64,000 nt of DNA, taken from Peptoniphilus phoceensis (GTDB taxonomy: Bacteria; Bacillota; Clostridia; Tissierellales; Peptoniphilaceae). The DNA is taken from assembly GCF_001517665.2 (NCBI RefSeq), contig NZ_LN999809.1, positions 248,001 through 312,000 on the forward strand. Direction: 5' to 3'. The translations under genes and the position numbers were made by a program. Below, piece by piece: positions 1 to 7,502 of this stretch. The notes below the pieces were generated by a model. The model was not told where the DNA came from. It worked only from the letters and a program-made list of their open reading frames with translations, and did no database searches. Position 1 is the stretch's first letter, and each line of letters starts with the position of its first letter.

Positions 1-261
1 ATCATCAATGGAGCACATGATGAAGCAGATAAAATTATTTCTGCAGCAAGAGCTCATTCTGAAAAAATTATTGATGAAAATGAACTTGTAAGACAAGCAA
101 ATGAAAGAGCATCTGAAATTTTGAAATCTGCAAAAGAAGAGTCAACTCAAATTAGAGAAGGCGCAAGAGATTATGCAGACGAATTACTTGAAAATACTCA
201 AGTTAATCTTTCAGAAATTATTAAGATGCTTAACGAAAATAGACAAGAATTAAGAGGATAA
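1..261 (+). CDS. Coiled-coil protein, C-terminal 86 residues (DivIVA / ATPase subunit H-like)
   Basis: The open frame enters from the left edge and stops at TAA 259-261, so only the C-terminal part is visible. It is an uninterrupted charged helix rich in Ala, Glu, Arg and Ile with heptad spacing (AHDEADKIISAARAHSEKI, then ARDYADELLENTQ). This pattern matches the small coiled-coil proteins of Clostridia often annotated as ATPase or DivIVA-like and commonly found next to coaD. The function of that family is not established. A strong terminator follows directly, so this is the last gene of its operon. Confidence 0.6.
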   Translation: MINGAHDEADKIISAARAHSEKIIDENELVRQANERASEILKSAKEESTQIREGARDYADELLENTQVNLSEIIKMLNENRQELRG

Positions 262-272
262 ATTAAGTTTTG

Positions 273-303
273 GACCTGGGTTTTTCACTCAGGTCTTTTT
301 TTA
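273..303 (+). terminator. Rho-independent terminator
   Basis: A 9-bp stem (273-281 with 287-295, one G-U pair) and a 5-nt loop are followed by a run of T. It ends the operon of the partial coiled-coil gene. Confidence 0.85.
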
Positions 304-414
304 TTATTTATAATTATGAAATTGAAGTAAAATAAATTGTAAGGGCAAGTCCTTCCTTTTTTATGAAAATATATTGCTTTTAAAATATTATATCAACAAA
401 ATAAGATAAGACTT

Positions 415-423
415 TGTTATAAT
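415..423 (+). promoter_or_regulatory. Extended -10 promoter for the hydrolase gene
   Basis: TGtTATAAT (TG 415-416, TATAAT 418-423) lies 16 bases before the ATG at 440. No good -35 box is visible. The ribosome site GAGGTGA at about 429-435 would sit in a leader of about 10 nt. Confidence 0.5.
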
Positions 424-439
424 GAGTTTGAGGTGAATC

Positions 440-1507
440 ATGTTATATTTTATTATTTTACTTATTATAATTATTTTATTAATTCCACAAATTCATTATA
501 GGAAATCTAATAAACTTCTTCAAAATGAAAATGTTGAAATAAATTGTGATTTAGAATTTTTAACTAAAACTAGTGAAACTAAAGAAAATTATTGTAAATT
601 TGGAAATGAAAAAGATTTTCATACTTTGCCAAATTTTCAAAAGGTGAAAATAAAATCTTATGATGATTTTATTCTTGATGGAGGATATTTTCCTGTAGAA
701 AATTCTAAAGCAATAGTTCAAATTATTCATGGAGCTCTTGAACATAAGGAAAGGTATTTTTATTTAATTGATTATCTAAATAAAAATGGATATTCTTGTT
801 TTATTTCTGATAATAGGGGTCATGGAAGGTCTCTAAGTGAAAAGTACCCACTTGGATATATTGATGGTGTAGAAAAAGTTGTCGATGACAATCTAGCAAT
901 TACGAGAGAACTTAAAAAGAAATTCAAAGAAAAAGATGTTTATTTAATTGGTCATTCTCTTGGAACTGTGTTTGGAAGAATTTATCTTGAAAAAGGAGAT
1001 AATTTAATAAAAAAACTTGCCCTATCAGGTCCACCTAATTATATTTCAGAAGTTCCTCTTGCGATATTTGTAGGAAACTTCGTAAATTTTTACTTTGGAG
1101 AGAGAAGAACCCTAGCCATATTAAAAAATCTTTACAATGGTGAGAAAAAACATTTTGACTGGATAAGTTACAGCAAAGAAAATATTTTAGATGCAGAAAA
1201 AGATCCTTCAATGCCAGCTGTTTTTAAGAATAGAGGATATCTATCTGTATTTGAAGGAGTTAATGAACTAAATAAAATAAATAATTACAAGTTTAGAAAT
1301 CCGGAACTTGAGATTTTATTAATTGCTGGAGAAGACGATGTAGTTATTGGTGGAGAAAAAGGTTTTGAAAGTTCCATTGATATCTTGAAAAAAGTTGGAT
1401 ATAAAAATATTTCTTCAAAACTTTACAAAAATATGAAACACGAGATTTTTAGAGAAGATAATAGAGAAGAGGTCTTTAAGGACTTGGTGAACTTTTTAGA
1501 TAAATAA
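440..1507 (+). CDS. Membrane-anchored alpha/beta hydrolase (monoacylglycerol lipase / PldB-like)
   Basis: Residues 1-19 are a single hydrophobic helix with no cleavage site, so the enzyme is probably anchored in the membrane. The rest is an alpha/beta-hydrolase fold of the serine aminopeptidase S33 / lysophospholipase group. An oxyanion region IHGALEH (96-102) and DNRGHGRS precede the nucleophile elbow GHSLG (171-175, Ser173). Asp300 in AGEDDVV and His334 in MKHEIF complete the triad. The likely substrates are monoacylglycerol or lysophospholipid esters, but specificity cannot be read from the sequence. It is a single gene with its own promoter and terminator. Confidence 0.8.
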   Translation: MLYFIILLIIIILLIPQIHYRKSNKLLQNENVEINCDLEFLTKTSETKENYCKFGNEKDFHTLPNFQKVKIKSYDDFILDGGYFPVENSKAIVQIIHGALEHKERYFYLIDYLNKNGYSCFISDNRGHGRSLSEKYPLGYIDGVEKVVDDNLAITRELKKKFKEKDVYLIGHSLGTVFGRIYLEKGDNLIKKLALSGPPNYISEVPLAIFVGNFVNFYFGERRTLAILKNLYNGEKKHFDWISYSKENILDAEKDPSMPAVFKNRGYLSVFEGVNELNKINNYKFRNPELEILLIAGEDDVVIGGEKGFESSIDILKKVGYKNISSKLYKNMKHEIFREDNREEVFKDLVNFLDK

Positions 1508-1551
1508 ATCAAATCTTATTTATTGATTGAAAATTTAATAGAAGTATTACA

Positions 1552-1588
1552 AAAAAATAAGCTGAGGAAAAAATTCTCAGCTTTTTAA
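1552..1588. terminator. Bidirectional terminator between convergent genes
   Basis: Stem AAGCTGAG (1559-1566) pairs with CTCAGCTT (1576-1583). It is flanked by A-rich sequence on the left and T on the right, so it can end both the hydrolase gene and the minus-strand gene beyond it. Confidence 0.75.
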
Positions 1589-1606
1589 ATTATTTATTTT
1601 TAAAAA

Positions 1607-1864
1607 TTAATCAAAGGATAAGTCGCCACTTGTGTCATTGTCATTCATAAAATAAATTAGAAGTTCATTTGCTTCTTCAAAGTCACTTTCAGACACATAA
1701 ATTCCCTTTTCATATAGAGAAAAACCTGATATAAGACGCATGTAGTCACCTTCATCTTTTACAAAATAGGGTATTGAATTGTCTTCTAAGAAGGCACAAA
1801 TTTCATCAAAGATAAGTTTATTTGTTGAAGTCACTAGTTTTACATATTCGATATCTTTTTTCAT
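1607..1864 (-). CDS. DUF2007-like putative signal-transducing protein (85 aa)
   Basis: A small soluble protein beginning MKKDIEYVKLVTST, with a short alpha/beta pattern and an acidic tail. Its size and layout (LVTSTNKLIFDEICAFLEDNSIPYF, an exposed loop, then YVSESDFEEANELL) resemble the DUF2007 family, which is structurally PII/ACT-like and of unknown function. The frame is open up to 1933, but the start at 1864 is chosen because AGGTGAT (about 1869-1875 on the minus strand) sits at the right distance and the added N-terminus looks like untranslated AT-rich sequence. Family assignment is by pattern only. Confidence 0.6.
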   Translation of the reverse strand: MKKDIEYVKLVTSTNKLIFDEICAFLEDNSIPYFVKDEGDYMRLISGFSLYEKGIYVSESDFEEANELLIYFMNDNDTSGDLSFD

Positions 1865-2031
1865 ATTATCACCTAAAATGATTATACCACGAAAGCAAAA
1901 AAGAATAAATTTTATAAAATTGTAGAAAAACAAAAAAAATTTTTCGCTTTAAAGGGGAAAATTTCCTTTATCTATTTAAAAAAATTTATTTTTATGGTAG
2001 TATTTCTAGTATATAAAAAAGGAGAGAGCGT

Positions 2032-3336
2032 ATGTCAAAACAAAATGAAGGATTTTCATCAATCCTAGGATTCATTATGGTTGCCATTGGCCTTGCCCTT
2101 GGAATAGGAACTCTTTGGAGATTTCCTTACGTAGTTGGCGAAAACGGTGGAGCAATATTTATATTCTTATACATTTTAATTATTTTAGTTATAGGAATAC
2201 CTCTTATGACTTGTGAAGTTACCATAGGTTATGCAACGGGTAACGCAGCAATAGATGCCTATAAAAATTTAAAACCAAATACAAAATGGTATCTAGCAGG
2301 TTACCTACACACAATTGCAGCCCTTATTATTGTTGGTTATACTTCAGTTATTTATGCATGGATAATTAAATATATTGCAGGTGCATTTATGGGCGATTTC
2401 GTTGGTCTAGATAGTCAAGGAATTCAAAATTATTTTGATGCCTTTAATGCAAATAAAGGAACTGTATTTTTATTTTTCCTTGTTAACTTTTTACTTAACA
2501 ATGCAGTTATAATTCTTGGAGTACAAAAGGGAATTGAGAGAGTTTCAAAAGTTCTAATACCAATTTTATTTGTTATTATGATTGTAATAATTATATTTGG
2601 ACTTAGATTACCTGGTGCAAAAGAAGGTATTACTTTCTTATTTAAACCAGATCTTTCAAAATTTTCTCTAAATTCAGTTATAACTTGTCTTGGTCAGGCA
2701 TTCTTTGCCTTGGGTCTTGCAATGCTAGGTTCCATGGTTTTTGGTTCTTATATCAAAGAAAAGGATGAAAATATTTTTAAAGACTCTTCTGTAATTTGTC
2801 TTGCACTTGTTTTTGCAGGTATTTTATCAGGACTTATGATTCTTCCTATTGTATTTGCAACAGGACTAACACCAGGAGAAGGAGTGGGACTTACATTTTT
2901 AACACTTCCACTTGCCTTTAATGTTGTTCCTTTTGGAAGAGTGCTTTCAGTATTATTTTACTTTGGATTTTACATTGCTGCTTTCACTTCATCAGTAGGA
3001 GTATTAGAAGCAATTGTTGGACAATTTATGGAAAGATTTAAACTAGAAAGAATTAAGGCTCTTATTCTTGCAAGTGTAATAATAATTGCCATTGCTGCAG
3101 TTTCTATTTTCTATGATCCAGCCTTTGCATTTTTAGATAATATTGAAAGTAATTATATCTTAGTAATAGGATGTCTATTAATAGCACTATTCTCTGCAAG
3201 AGCTTGGAAAATGGAAAATGTCTTAGAAGCAGCTAATATAAAAAGTCCTTTTATTAGAACTTGGATGAATGTAAGTATAAAATATATATCACCTATTGTA
3301 ATTGTGATAATATTCTTTAGTCAATTTATAAAATAA
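2032..3336 (+). CDS. Sodium-dependent amino-acid transporter, NSS/SNF family
   Basis: 434 residues with about 11 to 12 hydrophobic helices. The first helix carries the family signature GLALGIGTLWRFPYVVGEN followed by GGAIF, the unwound Na+/substrate region of LeuT-like transporters. TM6 shows the FFALGLAMLGSMVFGSY stretch and TM8 the AFTSSVGVLEAIVGQF region of Na+ site residues. It should import an amino acid with Na+; the substrate is not predictable. It has an AAGGAGAGA ribosome site at 2021-2028 and stands alone, ended by a hairpin at 3354. Confidence 0.9.
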   Translation: MSKQNEGFSSILGFIMVAIGLALGIGTLWRFPYVVGENGGAIFIFLYILIILVIGIPLMTCEVTIGYATGNAAIDAYKNLKPNTKWYLAGYLHTIAALIIVGYTSVIYAWIIKYIAGAFMGDFVGLDSQGIQNYFDAFNANKGTVFLFFLVNFLLNNAVIILGVQKGIERVSKVLIPILFVIMIVIIIFGLRLPGAKEGITFLFKPDLSKFSLNSVITCLGQAFFALGLAMLGSMVFGSYIKEKDENIFKDSSVICLALVFAGILSGLMILPIVFATGLTPGEGVGLTFLTLPLAFNVVPFGRVLSVLFYFGFYIAAFTSSVGVLEAIVGQFMERFKLERIKALILASVIIIAIAAVSIFYDPAFAFLDNIESNYILVIGCLLIALFSARAWKMENVLEAANIKSPFIRTWMNVSIKYISPIVIVIIFFSQFIK

Positions 3337-3353
3337 AACAGTCATTAAAAAGG

Positions 3354-3387
3354 AAAAGTCGCATGGGAAAAACATACGACTTTTTTT
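3354..3387 (+). terminator. Rho-independent terminator after the NSS transporter
   Basis: AAAAGTCGCATG (3354-3365) pairs with CATACGACTTTT (3373-3384) with a single mismatch, and the hairpin runs into a T tract. Confidence 0.8.
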
Positions 3388-3428
3388 AGTATTTAAATAT
3401 AAATTTTTATTTTGGGAGGCAATTTATT

Positions 3429-3722
3429 GTGAATGATTTTGTATTAGAATTAAAAGTTATAAATCCTTTTAAAGTGTCCTATGTTTTTTTAGATACAAAA
3501 GATGAATATGTTTTAAAAAAATTAAATGAAGAGTTAAAAATAAACAAATTCAAATCATATTCTAAGAAAGGGAATAATTTAAATGTGACTATTGTATTTT
3601 TTGCCAAGAAAAATAAGGATAAATTTTTAGAACTTATGGATAGAATCTATAAAAATCTTCTCTTGTTAGGCTATGAGGAAGAAGAATTAAATATTTTAAA
3701 TACTATTTCAAATGAAATTTAA
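3429..3722 (+). CDS. Hypothetical protein, 97 aa
   Basis: Not recognised. It is a short soluble protein with beta-alpha alternation and a Lys-rich middle (KINKFKSYSKKGNN), without Cys, signal peptide or membrane segment. The GTG start at 3429 is supported by GGGAGGC (3414-3420) eight bases upstream. It lies alone between two terminators and converges on rpsD. No function is inferred. Confidence 0.6.
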   Translation: MNDFVLELKVINPFKVSYVFLDTKDEYVLKKLNEELKINKFKSYSKKGNNLNVTIVFFAKKNKDKFLELMDRIYKNLLLLGYEEEELNILNTISNEI

Positions 3723-3740
3723 TAAAAAAAATGCACCAAA

Positions 3741-3766
3741 AAAAGACCCAAGCAGGGTCTTTTTCA
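3741..3766. terminator. Bidirectional terminator (hypothetical gene / rpsD)
   Basis: GACCC (3746-3750) pairs with GGGTC (3756-3760) between an A tract and a T tract, extended by AAAAA/TTTTT. It can end both converging genes. Confidence 0.75.
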
Positions 3767-3772
3767 TTTTCA

Positions 3773-4369
3773 TTACATATTCTTTGAATAGAATTCAACG
3801 ATTAATTGGTCTTCAATTTCTATTGGAACATCTTCTCTATTTGGAAGAGTTACTAAAGTTGCTTTAAAGTCTTCATCCTTAGAAATGTAAGGGAAGTTAG
3901 CTACGATATTAGTGTTGTAGTTTTCTTTGAATAAATCAACTTTTTTTCCTTTAGCAGATAATGCAATTACATCACCAGCTTCACATCTGTAAGAAGGAAT
4001 ATTTACTTTATTTCCATTTACAGTTAAGTGACCGTGAGTAACCATTTGTCTTGCTTGTCTAATTGAAGAAGCGAAGCCCATTCTGTAACATAAAGAATCA
4101 AGTCTTGTTTCAAGGAATATTACAAGGTTAGGACCTGTTTGTCCTTGAGCTCTTTGAGCTTCTTTGAATAGATTAACAAATTGTTTTTCAAGAACACCAT
4201 AATATGCTCTTAATCTTTGTTTTTCTAAAAGTTGCTTACCATATTCAGTAAGTTTTTTATCACTTCTTGCAGTACCTCTTGTAGCTTTTTTCATTGCCTT
4301 TGGGTGACCGCATACATTTAGTCCAAGTCTTCTTGATTGCTTGAACTTTGGATCCATCATTTTTGCCAT
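3773..4369 (-). CDS. rpsD: 30S ribosomal protein S4
   Basis: A primary 16S rRNA-binding protein that nucleates assembly of the 30S body. The 198-residue product begins MAKMMDPKFKQSRRLG and holds the S4 N-terminal domain followed by the S4 RNA-binding domain (SIRQARQMVTHGHLTVNG at about 110-127). The zinc-binding cysteine cluster of some S4 proteins is absent; one Cys remains in VCGHPK. The ATG at 4369 is preferred over an in-frame TTG at 4378, because AGGAG (4380-4384, minus) lies 10 nt from the ATG but only 1 nt from the TTG. It is monocistronic and outside the alpha operon, as in Bacillus. Confidence 0.97.
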   Translation of the reverse strand: MAKMMDPKFKQSRRLGLNVCGHPKAMKKATRGTARSDKKLTEYGKQLLEKQRLRAYYGVLEKQFVNLFKEAQRAQGQTGPNLVIFLETRLDSLCYRMGFASSIRQARQMVTHGHLTVNGNKVNIPSYRCEAGDVIALSAKGKKVDLFKENYNTNIVANFPYISKDEDFKATLVTLPNREDVPIEIEDQLIVEFYSKNM

Positions 4370-4383
4370 TTTTATCAAACTCC

Positions 4384-4410
4384 TATAAATTTTCGCCGCG
4401 ATAATTTATA
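4384..4410 (-). promoter_or_regulatory. Possible S4 autoregulatory hairpin in the rpsD leader
   Basis: TATAAATT and AATTTATA (4384-4391 and 4403-4410) form an 8-bp stem with a GC-rich 11-nt loop. The 3' side directly abuts the Shine-Dalgarno AGGAG. In Bacillus, S4 represses its own mRNA through leader structure; this hairpin is a candidate for that role by position only. Confidence 0.4.
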
Positions 4411-4420
4411 AGCCGATTGC

Positions 4421-4449
4421 ATTATACTAAATTAAGATTGATTTGTAAA
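4421..4449 (-). promoter_or_regulatory. Sigma-A promoter of rpsD
   Basis: On the minus strand, -35 TTTACA (4444-4449), a 17-bp spacer and a perfect -10 TATAAT (4421-4426). It gives a leader of about 45 nt. Confidence 0.8.
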
Positions 4450-4601
4450 GGAGATAGCAAAATATTGGCAAGAAAAATTTTATATACTAACAAATATAAT
4501 TTGTCGAAAAACCACTTTATCTATGAAAATATTATGGGTATATATGTTATACTTAATTTAAATAGAATTAATCTGAAAGTAAAATTTACCTAGGAGGATT
4601 T

Positions 4602-5945
4602 ATGAAAAAAATAGAATTCGTTGATACAATTCTTCGTGATGCTCATCAATCACTTATGGCAACACGAATGACATATAAGGATATGGAACCTGCCTTGGAT
4701 AAACTAGATAAGGTTGGATATAAAGCTATAGAATGCTGGGGTGGAGCCACTTTTGACTCCTGCATAAGATATCTTGATGAAGATCCATGGGAAAGACTTA
4801 GAAATATAAAATCTCATTTTAAAAACACAAAAACACAAATGCTTTTGAGAGGACAAAATCTTTTGGGATATAAAAACTATCCTGATGATGTTGTGGAAAA
4901 ATTTGTGGAGCTTTCTGTTAAAAATGGAATTGATATTATTAGAATATTTGATGCTTTAAATGACATTAGAAATATTGAAATTTCACTAAAGGCAACAAAA
5001 AAAGCTGGAGCAGAAGCACAAGTTGCAATTTGTTATACTACTTCTGAAGTTCATACAATTGATTATTTCACAGACCTTGCAAAAAAAGTTCAAGAAATGG
5101 GTGCAGACTCTATTGCTATAAAGGACATGGCAGGAATTTTGACTCCACCAGTTTCAAGAGATTTAGTAAGATCTCTTAGAAAGGCAATTGATATTCCAAT
5201 AGAACTTCACACTCATGAAACTACAGGTTGTGGATCTATGACTTATTTAAAGGGAATAGAAGAGGGAGCAGATATTATTGATACAGCACTTTCTCCATTT
5301 TCAGGAGGAACTAGTCAGCCACCAACTGAAACTCTTGCAATAATTTTAAAAGAAGCAGGTTATGATGTAGACTTAGATTTTGATATTTTAAGTGAACTTG
5401 CACCATACTTCCAAGAAGTAAAAAATAAATATCTTAATGATAAAACAATGAGAGTTAAAATGCTAACAGTAGATCCAAAAGGATTAATATACCAAGTGCC
5501 TGGTGGCATGCTTTCAAATCTTAGTTCGCAACTTTCTGCTGCTAAACAAGATCATTTATTTGACAAGGTTCTTGCTGAAGTTCCAAATGTTAGAAAAGAC
5601 ATGGGTTATCCACCACTAGTAACTCCTATGAGCCAAATGGTTGGTACTCAAGCTTCCTTTAACGTGATGACTGGAAAGAGATACAAGATGGTTCCAAATG
5701 AAATCAAGGATTATTTAAAGGGTTTATACGGCAAGAGTCCAGTGGAAATAGATGATGCATTTAGAAAATCTATTATTGGGGATGCAGAAGTTATAACTGA
5801 TAGACCAGCAAATCACTTAGCACCAGCTCTTGAAAATTACAAGACAGAAATAGGAAATCTTGCAAAGACAGAAGAAGATGTATTGACTTACGCCTTATTC
5901 CCACAAGTTACAAAAGAATTTTTGACAAAAAAATATGAAAAATAA
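4602..5945 (+). CDS. Biotin-dependent carboxyltransferase subunit (oxaloacetate decarboxylase alpha / 5S type), no biotin domain
   Basis: A 447-residue TIM-barrel carboxyltransferase. DTILRDAHQSL at the N-terminus, the metal and catalytic lysine loop IKDMAG (about 172-177) and HTHETTG (about 202-208) are the ligand motifs of the pyruvate carboxylase / OadA / transcarboxylase 5S family. The protein ends soon after the PYC/OADA domain and lacks the biotinyl C-terminus with its MKM lysine, so a separate biotin carrier would be needed. No carrier or membrane beta/gamma subunit lies nearby. The reaction is probably carboxyl transfer between oxaloacetate or pyruvate and biotin. AGGAGG lies 5 nt before the ATG. 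Confidence 0.85.
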   Translation: MKKIEFVDTILRDAHQSLMATRMTYKDMEPALDKLDKVGYKAIECWGGATFDSCIRYLDEDPWERLRNIKSHFKNTKTQMLLRGQNLLGYKNYPDDVVEKFVELSVKNGIDIIRIFDALNDIRNIEISLKATKKAGAEAQVAICYTTSEVHTIDYFTDLAKKVQEMGADSIAIKDMAGILTPPVSRDLVRSLRKAIDIPIELHTHETTGCGSMTYLKGIEEGADIIDTALSPFSGGTSQPPTETLAIILKEAGYDVDLDFDILSELAPYFQEVKNKYLNDKTMRVKMLTVDPKGLIYQVPGGMLSNLSSQLSAAKQDHLFDKVLAEVPNVRKDMGYPPLVTPMSQMVGTQASFNVMTGKRYKMVPNEIKDYLKGLYGKSPVEIDDAFRKSIIGDAEVITDRPANHLAPALENYKTEIGNLAKTEEDVLTYALFPQVTKEFLTKKYEK

Positions 5946-5960
5946 ATTATAAATTTTATT

Positions 5961-5994
5961 AAAAGATACTACTAGATAGGGTAGTATCTTTTTG
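5961..5994 (+). terminator. Rho-independent terminator after the carboxyltransferase gene
   Basis: GATACTAC (5965-5972) pairs with GTAGTATC (5981-5988) and is followed by T5; flanking A4/T4 extend the stem. Confidence 0.85.
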
Positions 5995-6068
5995 CATTTG
6001 CCAACTTTTTGTTGTATATTAATTTTATTAAAGTAAAAAATATTTTTTAAAATAGAAGGGATGATTAG

Positions 6069-7316
6069 ATGGATTTTAAAGATTTTAAAGTTGAAGATTA
6101 TATAGAAAAATATGCTGAACTGATTTTAAAAATTGGTCTAAAAATAAAAAAAGACGATAAGTTAGTTGTGAGATGTCCAATTGAAGCGAGAGATTTTGCC
6201 ATAACTTGTACAAAAAAAGCTTATGAATTAGGGGCAAGTGAAGTTGTTGTAGATTATAGGGACCCACTAATTCAAAAACTTAAATACGAAAATGAAAGTG
6301 TAGAAGTACTAACTGATATTCCTAAGCATAAAGTAGATAAAGAAAATTATTATATGGAAAAAAAGGCAAAATACCTTTCAGTTACAGGATCAGATCCAGA
6401 TGTGTTTAAGGGACTTGATTCAGAAAAATTATTTAAATCAAATCTTGCATCTTCAAAAGCTTTGAGAGATTTTTCTGCTAAAATGATGGCAAATTATGTT
6501 TCATGGATAGTTGTGGGAGCAAGCATCCCTTCATGGGCAAAAAAAGTTTTTCCTTCCTTGGAAGAAGATGAGGCAGTGAGAAAATTATGGTTTGAAATTT
6601 TTAACTCCGTTAGACTTTTTGAAGAAGATCCAGAAAAAGCTCTTGAAAATCATGTAAATAATTTAAACAGATACAGCAAATTTTTAAATGAAAATAAATT
6701 TGAAAAGTTAGTTTATAAATCAGAAAAGGGAACTGACTTGGAAGTTGGACTTCCAAAGGGATATATCTTTGCAGGAGCAGGGGATTTAAATAGTGATGGA
6801 GAAGAATTCATTGCAAATATGCCAAGTGAAGAAGTTTTTTCTGCTCCAAGACTTGATGGAGTAAATGGAAAAGTTTATTCTACAATGCCACTAAATTACA
6901 ATGGAAATTTAATTGAAGATTTTTATTTAGTTTTTAAAGATGGTCTTGTTGTCGATTATGATGCAAAATCAGGAAAAGAATATTTAAAAAATATTTTAGA
7001 AACAGATGAAGGTTCAAAGAGATTAGGTGAAGTTGCCTTAGTATCTTATAATACTCCAATTTCTATGAGAAAAGTTCTTTTCTATAACACACTTTATGAT
7101 GAAAATGCATCTTGTCACTTAGCATTAGGAAAATCCTATCCAACTTGTATTGAAGGTGGGGAAAAACTTTCACTTGAAGAATTAAAAGATCGTGGAATGA
7201 ATGATTCTCTTACTCATGTGGACTTTATGATAGGAGATGCTACAACTGAAATAGTTGGAGTAAAAGAAAATGGAGAAGAAGTTCAAATCTTTAAAGAAGG
7301 AAATTTTGTAATTTAA
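6069..7316 (+). CDS. M29-family aminopeptidase (AmpS/AmpT-like)
   Basis: 415 residues with the typical M29 start, in which a Tyr-rich helix leads to YAELILKIGLKIKKDD. The C-terminal catalytic half shows GEVALVSYNTPI, FYNTLYDENASCHLALG and HVDFMIGD, where the Glu, His and Asp ligands of the two-metal site lie. It is a cytoplasmic exopeptidase that removes N-terminal residues, fitting a peptide-fermenting lifestyle. Its length is normal for the family. GAAGGGATGA lies before the ATG, and the gene is monocistronic. Confidence 0.9.
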   Translation: MDFKDFKVEDYIEKYAELILKIGLKIKKDDKLVVRCPIEARDFAITCTKKAYELGASEVVVDYRDPLIQKLKYENESVEVLTDIPKHKVDKENYYMEKKAKYLSVTGSDPDVFKGLDSEKLFKSNLASSKALRDFSAKMMANYVSWIVVGASIPSWAKKVFPSLEEDEAVRKLWFEIFNSVRLFEEDPEKALENHVNNLNRYSKFLNENKFEKLVYKSEKGTDLEVGLPKGYIFAGAGDLNSDGEEFIANMPSEEVFSAPRLDGVNGKVYSTMPLNYNGNLIEDFYLVFKDGLVVDYDAKSGKEYLKNILETDEGSKRLGEVALVSYNTPISMRKVLFYNTLYDENASCHLALGKSYPTCIEGGEKLSLEELKDRGMNDSLTHVDFMIGDATTEIVGVKENGEEVQIFKEGNFVI

Positions 7317-7344
7317 TCAATTTATAAAAGTAAGATGAAATTTA

Positions 7345-7384
7345 AGCCTCTTTGCTAGTAAACTAGTGAAGAGGTTTTTTATTT
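7345..7384 (+). terminator. Rho-independent terminator after the aminopeptidase gene
   Basis: CCTCTT (7347-7352) with AAGAGG (7369-7374), plus an inner CTAGT/ACTAG stem, then T6. Confidence 0.85.
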
Positions 7385-7502
7385 TTTTTAGAATTGTAAT
7401 AAGAAATTAAAAGATCTATTTTGCCAAATCTTTTATATATTTCTCTTTAATATGATAAAATTTTAATTATAGATATTTTATTTTAAGTTAAGGAGGATAC
7501 TT

